This document shows, piece by piece, positions 29,982 to 37,149 of a stretch of DNA of 37,590 nucleotides. Source of the stretch: a virus; IMG/VR virus record IMGVR_UViG_3300047509_000068, positions 1-37,590 of that record. One strand, given 5' to 3'. Position 1 is the first letter of the stretch, and every line of letters starts with the position of its first letter. The translations under genes were made by a program, and so were the position numbers. A model generated the notes under the pieces. It saw only the letters and a list, made by a program, of their open reading frames with translations. It searched no databases and had not been told where the DNA came from.

Positions 29982-30520
29982 GCACCTCGGGCCACTACTC
30001 CGCCCCGCTTTCCCGCTGGATCCCCGCCATCCAGAAGGTGAAACGGGTCATCCCGGCTCTAACGGCCAGGCAGCTGGTCGTGAAGTGGGCCAGGTGGGGT
30101 GTCGCGCACACCGGCGACATCCACTACACCGAGACCGTCGCGCGCGCCGGGTGGCTCCGGAATCCGCGCACCGACGGCCAGCTGCCTCTCAACACCGACT
30201 GTTCCGGGTTTGCGACGTTCTGCTACCGGCAGGCTGGGCTGCCCGACCCGAACGGGCTCGGCTACAAGGAACTCGGATACACGGGGACGCTGCTCCAGTA
30301 CGCGGAGCATCACGGCCGCATCATCACCGACGTTTCACAAGCCAAGCCGGGCGACCTGATCGTGTACGGCCCCGGCACAGGCTGGCATGTCGCCGTCATT
30401 GTCCAGGCAGGCCGGGATCCACTCACCGTGTCGCACGGGCAGGAGTCGGAGCCCAGCTACGTCCGCGTCAGCCAGGACGGACGGCAGCCACAACGCGTCT
30501 GCCGGTACTTGAATGGCTGA
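29978..30520 (+). CDS. NlpC/P60-type endolysin
   Basis: A 180-residue protein from GTG 29978. LNTDCSGFATFCYRQAGLPD (catalytic Cys75), then AKPGDLIVYGPGTGWHVAVIVQAG (catalytic His137), gives the Cys-His arrangement of NlpC/P60 peptidases, with a third polar residue likely in SHGQESEP. The N-terminal 45 residues are a helical, basic region. The enzyme cleaves peptide stems in the cell wall at the end of infection. A start at 29762 in the same frame is unlikely, because two microprotein genes and a promoter fill that stretch. It overlaps the next gene by 8 bases. Confidence 0.82.
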   Translation: MSTSGHYSAPLSRWIPAIQKVKRVIPALTARQLVVKWARWGVAHTGDIHYTETVARAGWLRNPRTDGQLPLNTDCSGFATFCYRQAGLPDPNGLGYKELGYTGTLLQYAEHHGRIITDVSQAKPGDLIVYGPGTGWHVAVIVQAGRDPLTVSHGQESEPSYVRVSQDGRQPQRVCRYLNG

Positions 30521-31127
30521 GGAGCCGCGCCCGTCCGGGCTGGGGGTGGACTCGAGTGGGAGTCCCGTGATCGACCCGACGGCGAATGTCCGCGAGCTCG
30601 TCGAGGCTGCGATCAAACGACAGGACGACCTCCGCGAGTCGGAGAGCCGGCATGTCCGCGACATCGCAAGGCTCCGCGCCGAGTACCAGGAGGAACTGCG
30701 ACGAGCGGAGACGGAACGGATCAACGCGATCCGTGCGGTCGACGTGCAAGCGGTGCAGCAGGCGTCGTCGGTTCAGGAGACGCGGGCGACTGCGCTGGCC
30801 GCGCAGGTTGCCGCAAGCGCTGAGGCGATGCGGAGCCAGGTCGCCGCAGCCGCAACCGCAGCCGCGACATCACTCGCGGCGGCGCTCGAGCCTGTCCAAA
30901 AAGACATCGCCGACCTCCGCCGCGCACAGTACGAAGCGCAGGGGAAACAGACGCAGGTGGTGGACACGCAGGCGCGCGGCGGTGCCGTCGGCATGTGGGC
31001 GGCCATCGCGATCTCAGCCGTCGTCGCGATCTTCACCGTCATCTACTACTCACAGCACAAAGCAGGATCCTCGACAACGCCGGGGATCATCTGCTCAGCC
31101 ACCTATCACCCCAGTCCATGCCCATGA
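30513..31127 (+). CDS. Coiled-coil membrane protein in lysis region
   Basis: A 204-residue protein. A soluble N-terminus is followed by a long charged coiled coil (VRELVEAAIKRQDDLRESESRHVRD, REYQ-like repeats to about residue 95), an Ala-rich helix (RSQVAAAATAAATSLAAAL) and one membrane helix near the C-terminus (WAAIAISAVVAIFTVIYY, about 160-178), leaving a short tail with two cysteines. The position between endolysin and holin-like gene suggests a lysis accessory protein bridging membrane and wall, which is inference. Confidence 0.6.
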   Translation: MAEEPRPSGLGVDSSGSPVIDPTANVRELVEAAIKRQDDLRESESRHVRDIARLRAEYQEELRRAETERINAIRAVDVQAVQQASSVQETRATALAAQVAASAEAMRSQVAAAATAAATSLAAALEPVQKDIADLRRAQYEAQGKQTQVVDTQARGGAVGMWAAIAISAVVAIFTVIYYSQHKAGSSTTPGIICSATYHPSPCP

Positions 31128-31143
31128 AAGGAGAACCGATCCA

Positions 31144-31392
31144 ATGATCAGGGACAATCCGAACGCCAGCGTGTCGCTCGGCTCCGGTGCCGGTGTCGGG
31201 TCGCTGCTGGTCTGGGCGCTCGGCCGGTTCGGTGTGAGCCTAGACCCGGTGGAAGCGTCCGCGATCGCCGGGGCGCTCTCCTGGCTCGCGCTCTACGTCG
31301 GCCGCGAAGGACTGCACGGGATCGTGAGCCGGCTGCGGTGGGGAAGCAACGGGCCGCCGAAGCCGCCCGCGACGGTTCCGCCTGCGGGCTGA
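31144..31392 (+). CDS. Holin-like protein, two membrane segments
   Basis: An 82-residue protein. LGSGAGVGSLLVWALGRFGV and VEASAIAGALSWLALYVGREG are two hydrophobic segments separated by a short polar loop, with a basic Pro-rich tail. AAAGGAG precedes ATG 31144. Size, two helices and place after the endolysin are those of a class II-type holin that releases or activates the endolysin. Confidence 0.65.
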   Translation: MIRDNPNASVSLGSGAGVGSLLVWALGRFGVSLDPVEASAIAGALSWLALYVGREGLHGIVSRLRWGSNGPPKPPATVPPAG

Positions 31393-31396
31393 AGGT

Positions 31397-31481
31397 TTCC
31401 GGGGAGCCTCCGAAGCGGCCCGGCCTATCTCGTCGTGAGGGTCAGGGGACGTCCCTCCTGGCCGGGCCGCACTCCCCGGAA
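31397..31481 (+). ncRNA. Large nested hairpin, possible structured RNA or terminator
   Basis: TTCCGGGGAG (31397-31406) pairs perfectly with CTCCCCGGAA (31472-31481). Inside, GCGGCCCGGCC (31415-31425) pairs perfectly with GGCCGGGCCGC (31460-31470). The 34-base inner loop can form two small hairpins (CTC-GTCGT-GAG and AGGGG-ACG-TCCCT). The bulge is asymmetric: 8 bases on the left, 1 on the right. This is far more elaborate than a simple terminator. It sits between the lysis genes and the early genes, where a terminator, an untranslated regulatory RNA or an origin would all make sense. Confidence 0.55.
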
Positions 31482-31551
31482 GTCGCAATCTTTCCCCGCT
31501 ATTTGCGAACTTTCCGGAATCAGTCCTCTAGGATCTGTCCGGTGGGTGGCG

Positions 31552-31557
31552 TATAGT
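31552..31557 (+). promoter_or_regulatory. -10-like box for early genes
   Basis: TATAGT, 34 bases before GTG 31592, with the ribosome site AGGAGG between them. No good -35 is visible. It is the likeliest start point of the early transcript because the nested hairpin ends just upstream. Confidence 0.35.
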
Positions 31558-31591
31558 GGTCATCGTCCACCCAGGGAACTAGGAGGCCCAA

Positions 31592-31822
31592 GTGGAAAGC
31601 GGAACCCTCAAACCTTACGACCGTGAGCTCGATATCCCAGAGTCCGAGCTAAACGCGCGCGCCGCGCGCGAGGTCGCCGCGCTCGCCATCGAGACCGGCG
31701 TCGACGGCACCGACTACAACCAGCTGATCACGTTCGCGATCGCCTGCTACCGCACCGGCTACACCGCCTGCGTCGAAACTCTCAACCGGGCCGTCGCGGA
31801 TGAGTCGGGGATACGGCTGTGA
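31592..31822 (+). CDS. Small unknown protein at head of early operon
   Basis: A 76-residue protein from GTG, with AGGAGG upstream: LDIPESELNARAAREVAALAIETGVDG, then YNQLITFAIACYRTGYTACVETL. Helix-rich, no family recognised. It overlaps the next GTG by 4 bases and is the first of a chain of small overlapping genes leading to the recombination genes. Confidence 0.6.
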   Translation: MESGTLKPYDRELDIPESELNARAAREVAALAIETGVDGTDYNQLITFAIACYRTGYTACVETLNRAVADESGIRL

Positions 31823-31977
31823 GCCTCTCGCGGGGCCTCTACAGGGCCGCCAGGCTCTCACGCGACCTGGACGCCGTCGAATCGGGAAATCCCCGCAGAA
31901 TAGTTCGTAGGGCGAAGAACCATGCCGTCGGCAGGATGCTCGCCCGCGCCGGCTTTTGGAGATGGCTATGGAGGTAG
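31819..31977 (+). CDS. Small basic protein (RGLYRAARL type), 52 aa
   Basis: VSLSRGLYRAARLSRDLDAV, then ESGNPRRIVRRAKNHAVGRMLARAGFWRWLWR. The R-G-L-Y-R-x-A-R-L ... G-N-P-R-R-I-x-R-R-A-K-N-x-x-V-G-R ... A-G-F-W-R pattern recurs in small actinobacterial phage proteins of unknown function. The strongly basic helix suggests nucleic-acid or membrane contact. It overlaps both neighbours. Confidence 0.6.
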   Translation: MSLSRGLYRAARLSRDLDAVESGNPRRIVRRAKNHAVGRMLARAGFWRWLWR

Positions 31978-32078
31978 TCACCCGCACCTTTTGGCGTGGC
32001 CTCCGGAACGGCGTCGCCATCTCGGTCGTGGTCTGGATCGCCGTGGTCGCACTCGTCTACACCGGCTGGCACGTTTAG
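31968..32078 (+). CDS. Single-helix membrane microprotein, 36 aa
   Basis: MEVVTRTFWRGLRNGVAISV followed by VVWIAVVALVYTGWHV: a short basic start and one strong membrane helix. It overlaps the previous gene by 10 bases; the winged-helix gene starts 4 bases later. Its role is unknown. Confidence 0.5.
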   Translation: MEVVTRTFWRGLRNGVAISVVVWIAVVALVYTGWHV

Positions 32079-32081
32079 AAT

Positions 32082-32375
32082 ATGAGCCAGTGCGACCGTG
32101 TCCTCGCCGTACTCAAAGACGGGCGCCCCCATTCGATGCGGGAGATCCACGCGCGCGCCGGATTCATGCGGCTCAACTCGCGCATCTCCGATCTCCGCAA
32201 CCGCGGCCACGAGATCACCTGCACCCGCAAGAAGGGCGACTACGTCTACCGGCTCATCTCGCCTGCAGAGCCGCAGCCTCAAGCCGCCCCGACGGCCCCC
32301 TGCGGCTCTGCAGACGAGAGCGGCCAGCTCGCCCTCCATGTCCCGCGCGGCGCCTATGAGGAGCAGGCGGCGTGA
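32082..32375 (+). CDS. Winged-helix DNA-binding protein
   Basis: A 97-residue protein. CDRVLAVLKDGRPHSMREIHARAGFMRLNSRISDLRNRGHEITCTRKKGDYVYRLI is a full winged helix: helix 1, the S-M-R-E-I-H turn, recognition helix N-S-R-I-S-D-L-R-N-R-G and a wing with K-K-G-D-Y-V-Y-R-L. The same layout occurs in phage helix-turn-helix proteins that control early functions. The C-terminal 40 residues are Pro/Ala-rich. It is a candidate regulator of the early region or of integration. The end overlaps the next start by 4 bases. Confidence 0.7.
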   Translation: MSQCDRVLAVLKDGRPHSMREIHARAGFMRLNSRISDLRNRGHEITCTRKKGDYVYRLISPAEPQPQAAPTAPCGSADESGQLALHVPRGAYEEQAA

Positions 32376-32578
32376 ACGCCGCGCAGATGCCGACCGGGAC
32401 GCGGCTGCGGCAGCGCGTCGACGAGCTCCAAAAACAGCTCAGCCGAACGAAAGCCAAGCTAAGCCAGGCGAAAACCTCGCACGTGCATACACGGACACGG
32501 CTCGCTGAGGCCCGCAGGGAGATCACGCGGCTCCGGAGAATCATCCGGTTCCTCGAGAAGAAGCAGCTCGAACCATGA
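32372..32578 (+). CDS. Small basic coiled-coil protein
   Basis: A 68-residue protein from GTG with a continuous heptad helix: LRQRVDELQKQLSRTKAKLSQAKTSHVHTRTRLAEARREITRLRRIIRFLEKK. It is very basic. It may bind nucleic acid or oligomerise with the adjacent winged-helix protein. It is coupled by 4-base overlaps on both sides. Confidence 0.6.
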   Translation: MNAAQMPTGTRLRQRVDELQKQLSRTKAKLSQAKTSHVHTRTRLAEARREITRLRRIIRFLEKKQLEP

Positions 32579-32769
32579 AGCGTCTCTCCAAAGACGGCAG
32601 CCGCACCTACAACGTGGGCTCGGAGCGCGGCTGGGGCCTGTATCCGCGCGTATGTGCGTGCGGCTGCGGACAGCCCTTACGTGTCACCAAGGACGCGATC
32701 TGGTTCGAGGCCACGGATGGCGGCCGCCTGCTGCGGTCGTGGCATTTCCAGCATCGGCTGGCAGCGTGA
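32575..32769 (+). CDS. Small zinc-knuckle-like protein
   Basis: A 64-residue protein. VCACGCGQPLRVTKDAIWFE gives a C-x-C-x-C cluster, and WHFQHRLAA near the end offers two histidines, so one zinc site is likely. Such C-x-C-G-C-G proteins are common small phage proteins of unknown function. It overlaps the next GTG by 4 bases. Confidence 0.55.
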   Translation: MKRLSKDGSRTYNVGSERGWGLYPRVCACGCGQPLRVTKDAIWFEATDGGRLLRSWHFQHRLAA

Positions 32770-32921
32770 GCCGCCTCGGCCTGATAGAGGCGTGGAATGC
32801 GCAGATCGCGGAGCACGACCGAAAACCGCAACGCGACCGCATGTGGCAGGCGACCCGCCGCGACCTCGAGCGGCACCTCGCCGCCGCCGTCCGCGCCGAG
32901 AAGGAGACTTCCCATGCCTGA
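32766..32921 (+). CDS. Small helical protein, 51 aa
   Basis: VSRLGLIEAWNAQIAEHDRK, then PQRDRMWQATRRDLERHLAAAVRAEKETSHA: two charged helices. It overlaps its neighbours (GTGA at the start, 8 bases at the end) in the early operon. No family is recognised. Confidence 0.5.
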   Translation: MSRLGLIEAWNAQIAEHDRKPQRDRMWQATRRDLERHLAAAVRAEKETSHA

Positions 32922-33645
32922 AACCGACGAGGAGATCATGGATCACAGCACCGACCTAGCCGTGCGTGAATCCGGCGGCGTGTTCGCGACCCGCGACCCT
33001 GCCGAGATGATCCGGCAGGCGACCGAGGCCGCGAATCAGCTGATGGCTGTCGTGTCGAAAGCTGGTCTGAAGATGCGGATCGGGTCGAAGGACTACCTGA
33101 AGGTCGAGGCGTGGACGACGCTCGGCGTGATGGTCGGCTGCACCGCCCGGACGGAATGGTCGCGGCCGGTCGAGAACGGCTGGGAGGCCGCCGTCGAGGT
33201 CGTCAACGCTGCCGGCGTCGTAATCGGCCGCGCGGAAGCGGAGTGTCTCCGCAGCGAGGCGAACTGGAAGAACCGCGACGATTACGCGGTCAGGTCGATG
33301 GCGCAGACGCGCGCGATGGGGAAGGCGCTGCGGATGCCGCTCGGCTGGATCGCGGTGCTCGCTGGATTCGAGGCGACCCCGGCCGAGGAGATGCCCGCTC
33401 AGGCTGCCACGGAGCCCACCGCGGCGGCGGCGAGCTCGGCACCGGCTGACGTCATGCTGACCTTCGGGAAACATCGCGGAGAAACGATCAGCCAGATCGC
33501 CGACACCGACCGCGGCTACCTCGAATGGTGGACGTCGCAGCCGGTGCCTGGCGACGCGAACCTGAAGGTGCAGCACGATGCCGTGGTTGCGTTCCTCGCG
33601 CAGGAATCGCTTGAACCGGTCGTCGAGGACGACATCCCGTTCTGA
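32914..33645 (+). CDS. Strand-annealing-like protein with ExoX-type C-terminal domain
   Basis: A 243-residue protein. The N-terminal two thirds (LKMRIGSKDYLKVEAWTTLG, then TEWSRPVENGWEAAVEVVNAAGVVIGRAEAECL, RDDYAVRSMAQTRAMGKALRMPLGW) belong to a phage protein type that resembles single-strand-annealing (Erf/RecT-like) recombinases; this is from memory of the family. The C-terminal segment VMLTFGKHRGETISQIADTDRGYLEWW matches the ExoX C-terminal-like domain. The pairing suggests a DNA end- or strand-binding function in replication or recombination. It lies directly before the integrase. No nuclease active site is seen. Confidence 0.55.
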   Translation: MPETDEEIMDHSTDLAVRESGGVFATRDPAEMIRQATEAANQLMAVVSKAGLKMRIGSKDYLKVEAWTTLGVMVGCTARTEWSRPVENGWEAAVEVVNAAGVVIGRAEAECLRSEANWKNRDDYAVRSMAQTRAMGKALRMPLGWIAVLAGFEATPAEEMPAQAATEPTAAAASSAPADVMLTFGKHRGETISQIADTDRGYLEWWTSQPVPGDANLKVQHDAVVAFLAQESLEPVVEDDIPF

Positions 33646-34529
33646 TGATGTTCTGGCATCGCAAATCCGCCGTACCTTCCGCGCGTGAGGAGCGCGACGT
33701 CTGGCTCGCCCACCTCGACCTCGACGGCAAAGCCAAGTCAACGATCGACGGCTACCGGCAGATCACGAATCTCCTGCTCAACCGCTGGCCCGAGCTGACA
33801 CTCCCCGAGTTCGACGACGAACAGATCGCCGGTGTCATCGAAGATGCGAATCCGCCGTCCCGCCAGTCGAGGCGTGGGGCGTTCGCGAACCTCTTCGCGT
33901 GGGCGCTCCGCACCAAGCGCATCCCACGCAACCCAATGATCCACGTGCCCATGTACAAGCAGTCCGCCCAGGAACCGGCCGACTGCTTCAAGCCGGACGA
34001 GTGCAAGCGGCTCCGGTCGCTGCCAGGCCCGGACGGCACCCTCATGGCGATCCTGCTCGGGTCTGGTATCCGGAAGGCCGAAGCGAGGCACCTGACCGTC
34101 AGTCGAGTGGATTTTGACAACGCAGAGCTCACCATCGTCTCCGGAGCCAAGGGCGACTCGTTCGGGGTCATCCCGCTCGAGCGCCGCTTGGCAAAGCGGA
34201 TCGCCCACTACGTCCAGGCGGAAGAGCTCGGCCCGGACGACTACCTCTGGTACTGCCATCCAGGCGGCACGCTGGTTCGCCGCCACGATCGGCCGTTGTC
34301 AGACACGGCGTTTGCGAACTGGTGGACCCGCTGCGTCGCTGACGCCGGCGTCCGCTACCGGAACCTGCACCAGACGCGGCACACGTACGCGACGGAGTGG
34401 CGCCGCCGCGGGCTGAGCATCGACGACGTGTCGGATCTGCTGCGCCACGCTGACCCGCGGACGACCCGCCGCGTGTACGTCCATACGAACGCGATCGACA
34501 TCAGGCCGAGAATGGAGGCGTTGGCGTGA
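33645..34529 (+). CDS. Tyrosine-family integrase
   Basis: A 294-residue protein. An N-terminal SAM-like core-binding domain (about 15-95) includes WLAHLDLDGKAKSTIDGYRQ. The catalytic domain has Arg143 (LGSGIRKAEARHL), a likely Lys169 (SGAKGDSF), His242-x-x-Arg245 (LHQTRHTYATEW), His268 (LLRHADPRTT) and nucleophile Tyr278 (RVYVH). All canonical positions are present. No arm-binding domain is evident, so it is XerC/D-like in size. The probable att region (tRNA-like gene and repeats) lies 2.5-2.7 kb downstream. Its presence implies a temperate lifestyle. Confidence 0.88.
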   Translation: MMFWHRKSAVPSAREERDVWLAHLDLDGKAKSTIDGYRQITNLLLNRWPELTLPEFDDEQIAGVIEDANPPSRQSRRGAFANLFAWALRTKRIPRNPMIHVPMYKQSAQEPADCFKPDECKRLRSLPGPDGTLMAILLGSGIRKAEARHLTVSRVDFDNAELTIVSGAKGDSFGVIPLERRLAKRIAHYVQAEELGPDDYLWYCHPGGTLVRRHDRPLSDTAFANWWTRCVADAGVRYRNLHQTRHTYATEWRRRGLSIDDVSDLLRHADPRTTRRVYVHTNAIDIRPRMEALA

Positions 34530-34753
34530 GCGGAGAAGTGGCACGAGGACAAAAAACACCTGAGTCGGCGGCTTCGACTGCCGCTTTCCCGCGTGGCCGC
34601 ACGTCGAACGGGCGCGAGGTCATCGTCTGCTACTGCGGCGGCGGCGACCCGCACGAATGGAAGCCGAACGGCGGCGGTGCTCGCATCCTCGCTTGCCCGC
34701 CTGGTGAGCCGACGCCGTTGCACCACACCAGGAAGGGACTCGACCGTGGCTAA
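34526..34753 (+). CDS. Unknown small Cys-containing protein
   Basis: A 75-residue protein from GTG, 4-base overlap with the integrase. A Ser/Ala-rich start is followed by VIVCYCGGGDPHEWKPNGGGARILACPPGEPTPLHH, a short C-x-C/C/H-containing core that could bind zinc. No family is recognised. Confidence 0.5.
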   Translation: MSGEVARGQKTPESAASTAAFPRGRTSNGREVIVCYCGGGDPHEWKPNGGGARILACPPGEPTPLHHTRKGLDRG

Positions 34754-34943
34754 CGGTACCGCCTTGGTGTACTACCTCGCAGAGATCCGCGAGGCGAAGC
34801 GTCACGAGCGAGCGCGTCTCGCGCTTCTTCGCGCACGCCACTGCGCGGAACCGCTGCGGTCGATGCAGCAGCACGCTGAGGACGCCGCCAGAGAGTCGTG
34901 GGTAGGCGTTTGCAACGCCTACCGGAGCTACGCCAATGGCTGA
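34746..34943 (+). CDS. Small helical protein
   Basis: A 65-residue protein from GTG: LVYYLAEIREAKRHERARLALLRARHCAEPLRSMQQHAEDAARESWVGVCNAYRSYANG. Amphipathic, charged helices; overlaps both neighbours by 8 bases. No family is recognised. Confidence 0.5.
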   Translation: MANGTALVYYLAEIREAKRHERARLALLRARHCAEPLRSMQQHAEDAARESWVGVCNAYRSYANG

Positions 34944-35202
34944 CCCTGGAGCAATGCTCCGTCTCCGAGGGCGCGAGAAGCCGTTCGAGGGTGAGGAGAT
35001 CGAGACGCACGTCGCCACTATCCGCGTCGTCCTGAGCTACGACCCGTCGCAGACCTTCGGCTTCCGCTACCGGGAGAGCGACCTTCGGTGTGTCGCCGAC
35101 CGAGCGGTTCATGCCGCAGCCGCCGCCTACAACTTCCACAGCACCCGCATCGTCGCGGTCGAGCTTGTGGACATCGTGGAGGTCGAAGCCGATGCAAGCT
35201 GA
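34936..35202 (+). CDS. Unknown alpha/beta small protein
   Basis: An 88-residue protein: ETHVATIRVVLSYDPSQTFGFRYRESDLRCVADRAVHAAAAAYNFHSTRIVAVELVDIVEVEAD. Strand-helix-strand spacing suggests a small single-domain fold. ATG 34936 overlaps the previous gene. Function unknown. Confidence 0.55.
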   Translation: MADPGAMLRLRGREKPFEGEEIETHVATIRVVLSYDPSQTFGFRYRESDLRCVADRAVHAAAAAYNFHSTRIVAVELVDIVEVEADAS

Positions 35203-35324
35203 CAGCCACCGTCAAGCAGTTGCGTGTGGTGAAGGAGGCGCGGAAGGAGACGGAGCGGCAGGAAGCCGAGCTCGAGCAGACGTTGAAATCGAAGCCTACG
35301 TGTGCGACTGTCCTGGCCCGCTGA
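35199..35324 (+). CDS. Possible short coiled-coil gene with non-ATG start
   Basis: The frame reads LTATVKQLRVVKEARKETER then QEAELEQTLKSKPTCATVLAR, a plausible charged helix. Its only natural start is CTG 35199 in a CTGA overlap, or TTG 35220 / GTG 35226 further in. The alternative frame over the same bases is Gly/Ala/Arg-rich and looks like a shadow. Low certainty. Confidence 0.3.
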   Translation: MTATVKQLRVVKEARKETERQEAELEQTLKSKPTCATVLAR

Positions 35325-35500
35325 GCAACGCCACGGTGGACGGCAACGGCGGACACTCGCCCGACTGCCCCGCGAACTACCGCAACCTGCCGCATAACCT
35401 CACTCACTGCGCCGGATGCGATCTCCCGTTCGATGCGCCGATGCTCGATCCGGGATGCGACCCCTACGGCGAGTACGTCTGCGACGGTTGTCATGGCTGA
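35300..35500 (+). CDS. Small zinc-ribbon-like protein
   Basis: A 66-residue protein from GTG 35300, overlapping the preceding coiled-coil frame. VCDCPGPLSNATVDG, then SPDCPANYRNL, HCAGCDLPFDAP, DPGCDPYGEYVCDGCHG: eight cysteines in pairs (C-x-C, C-x2-C, C-x2-C), which suits two zinc sites. A longer start at 35192 adds only low-complexity sequence. It overlaps the next gene by 8 bases. Confidence 0.5.
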   Translation: MCDCPGPLSNATVDGNGGHSPDCPANYRNLPHNLTHCAGCDLPFDAPMLDPGCDPYGEYVCDGCHG

Positions 35501-35669
35501 CGAAACCCAGCGTGCCGCCAGGGGCCGTCGCTTGCGCTTTCTGTGGGCGCGATACCTTCAATGGACAGCGGATCGTCTAGAGCGCAAGGCCGTGAAGGTC
35601 ATGCGCCGCGCGGAGGACTGTCGCGCGATGGCCGAGCGTCACTTCGAGAGGCTGGTCGAGAGTGCTTGA
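35493..35669 (+). CDS. Small basic helical protein, 58 aa
   Basis: MADETQRAARGRRLRFLWAR, then YLQWTADRLERKAVKVMRRAEDCRAMAERHFERLVESA. One long, strongly basic amphipathic region. It overlaps the zinc-ribbon gene. No family is recognised. Confidence 0.5.
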   Translation: MADETQRAARGRRLRFLWARYLQWTADRLERKAVKVMRRAEDCRAMAERHFERLVESA

Positions 35670-35699
35670 GAGGGTCGAGCGGGCGATCGCGGCGAAGGC

Positions 35700-35843
35700 G
35701 TGACGATCGTCGCGACCCATACCGTCTCGGTCGAGCTCGTGCTCGAGGCGCCGGACGCGGCCGCGCTCGACCAGGCGCGGCGGCGGCTCGCCGACCGGCT
35801 CGTCGAGGCGGTCCCGTTCGCGCCGGAGTCCGCGCATGTCTAG
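35700..35843 (+). CDS. Small alpha/beta protein, 47 aa
   Basis: VTIVATHTVSVELVLEAPDA, then AALDQARRRLADRLVEAVPFAPESAHV: one strand pair and one helix, as in small ferredoxin-like or dimerising modules. It starts at GTG in a GTGA context and overlaps the membrane-protein gene at 35836 by 8 bases. It is the last gene of the early chain. Confidence 0.45.
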   Translation: MTIVATHTVSVELVLEAPDAAALDQARRRLADRLVEAVPFAPESAHV

Positions 35844-36960
35844 ATTCTCCCTCTGGATGCTCGTGCTGCTCGCCGCCGTAACGACGACAACAACAACCGT
35901 CACTACGACGGCTTCGGGAGGCGACTCGGGGCTCTCCACGGTCGCTAACGCCGTCGGGATCTTTACGGGGCTAGTTGTTCTCATCGGCCTCATAACCGTC
36001 TTTGTGCAATGGCTGAAATGGCGCGACCCCGTCACGGTGTCCTTCTTGTTGCCGAAGGAGCGGTACACGCTCAAGACATTTCCCGGTGCGCCCAAGACGG
36101 AGGTAACCCAAGACTCGTTGACGATCGGCACGGGGTCGTACGACGTGATGATTCAGGTTCGGGCCATGCTCGACCTCGACATTACGCAACTGCGGGTCTT
36201 GCTTGATGAAGGTGGGGACGGTGAGCGTCCAAGACAACTCGGGGTGGTTCCAAGCCGACTCTCGCAAACCATTAGTCCGGATCATCGTGACCGCCATCGC
36301 TATGTGGACTGGAACGGCGAAGTACGCGTATCGGAAGACTTTGAGTGGCCCCGCTTCGTTCACGAGGGGGATTCGTGCCTCGTCACACAGCGGCTACGAA
36401 CTCATGGCGATTGGAAGGGCAACCTCGTCGTCATCGTTGCGACCCGAGGAGGGAGGTTTGCTCGCTCGCGTACCTACAAACTGCCACTTGTGGTTGAGGC
36501 AGGTACGGAGGCGAATCAATTTCTCGCATCGCCCACGACTTACGAGGCCGAACTGAACATCGCCTCTACGTACGACCGGGTTGCCGTGGTGCGGTTCGCT
36601 GTTGGTAATGCCCAGCAGGACCATATTGAACGATGCTCAATGAACTTTCGTGTTCCAGATTACGTGGTCGGCCTTGCGCCGTCCCACGCTAATGGCGATC
36701 TTCTGATGAATCCCCGCGGCACTCTTGATCATGGAGACGAAGTGCTCGTTGACCAAGACGGACTACCTCACGGATCGGGGATTGCGTATTGGAACAGCAC
36801 TGACCTTTCCCTCCCCGGCCGGATCATGACGCACTTCCACTTCCGGGTTCCGCTCCCCGCGAACCGAAATTCTTTCCCTGTTCGGGTCACTTTGACGTCC
36901 CCCGATCTAGACGATCCCATAGAGATGTGGGAGACCCTCTATCCCAACTTTTCTGGGTGA
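35836..36960 (+). CDS. Membrane protein, moron candidate next to the att region
   Basis: A 374-residue protein. A Thr-rich hydrophobic start (SLWMLVLLAAVTTTTTTVTT, possible signal) and a membrane helix VGIFTGLVVLIGLITVFVQW (about 40-59) are followed by a long soluble part without a recognised domain, beta-rich, with several DWNG/DWKG and HFHFRVPLP strands. Base composition in the soluble part is less GC-rich than in its neighbours (for example ATTGCGTATTGGAACAGC), which suggests recent acquisition. Its place between the early genes and the integration region is typical of genes expressed from a prophage. Host-protection or surface-change roles are inferences. Confidence 0.6.
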   Translation: MSRFSLWMLVLLAAVTTTTTTVTTTASGGDSGLSTVANAVGIFTGLVVLIGLITVFVQWLKWRDPVTVSFLLPKERYTLKTFPGAPKTEVTQDSLTIGTGSYDVMIQVRAMLDLDITQLRVLLDEGGDGERPRQLGVVPSRLSQTISPDHRDRHRYVDWNGEVRVSEDFEWPRFVHEGDSCLVTQRLRTHGDWKGNLVVIVATRGGRFARSRTYKLPLVVEAGTEANQFLASPTTYEAELNIASTYDRVAVVRFAVGNAQQDHIERCSMNFRVPDYVVGLAPSHANGDLLMNPRGTLDHGDEVLVDQDGLPHGSGIAYWNSTDLSLPGRIMTHFHFRVPLPANRNSFPVRVTLTSPDLDDPIEMWETLYPNFSG

Positions 36961-37007
36961 GCGAGTTGCTTCATCGGCAGCGCCTCACCCTCGATGATCC
37001 GCAAGTG

Positions 37008-37080
37008 CGGCCCCGGCAGGATTCGAACCTGCGACCTCTCCCGTTCGACTGGGGCGCTCTGTCCACTGAGCTACGGGGCC
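37008..37080 (-). tRNA. tRNA-like gene, anticodon position reads CGA, weak anticodon stem
   Basis: On the minus strand the 73 bases fold as a class I tRNA: acceptor GGCCCCG/CGGGGCC (perfect 7 bp), D-arm GCTC-AGTGGACA-GAGC, T-arm GCAGG-TTCGAAT-CCTGC (perfect), with the invariant T-loop. Counting by position, the anticodon stem CCCCA/GGGAG has two mismatches, and the loop GTCGAAC gives anticodon CGA (Ser), although a serine tRNA should have a long variable arm. No CCA is encoded. It may be a mutated host-derived tRNA (body like Arg-type tRNAs) maintained as part of the attachment site rather than a working tRNA. Confidence 0.6.
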
Positions 37081-37149
37081 ACGCGTGTTGTGCGGAGGAC
37101 CGGGAGGCTACGGAGCGCACCGGACGGCACCAGTCGAGAGAAAAGGGCG

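Noticed and set aside
35663-35702. 13-codon GTG frame between the genes at 35493 and 35700
   Set aside because: It fits the overlap pattern but is too short to support as a gene.
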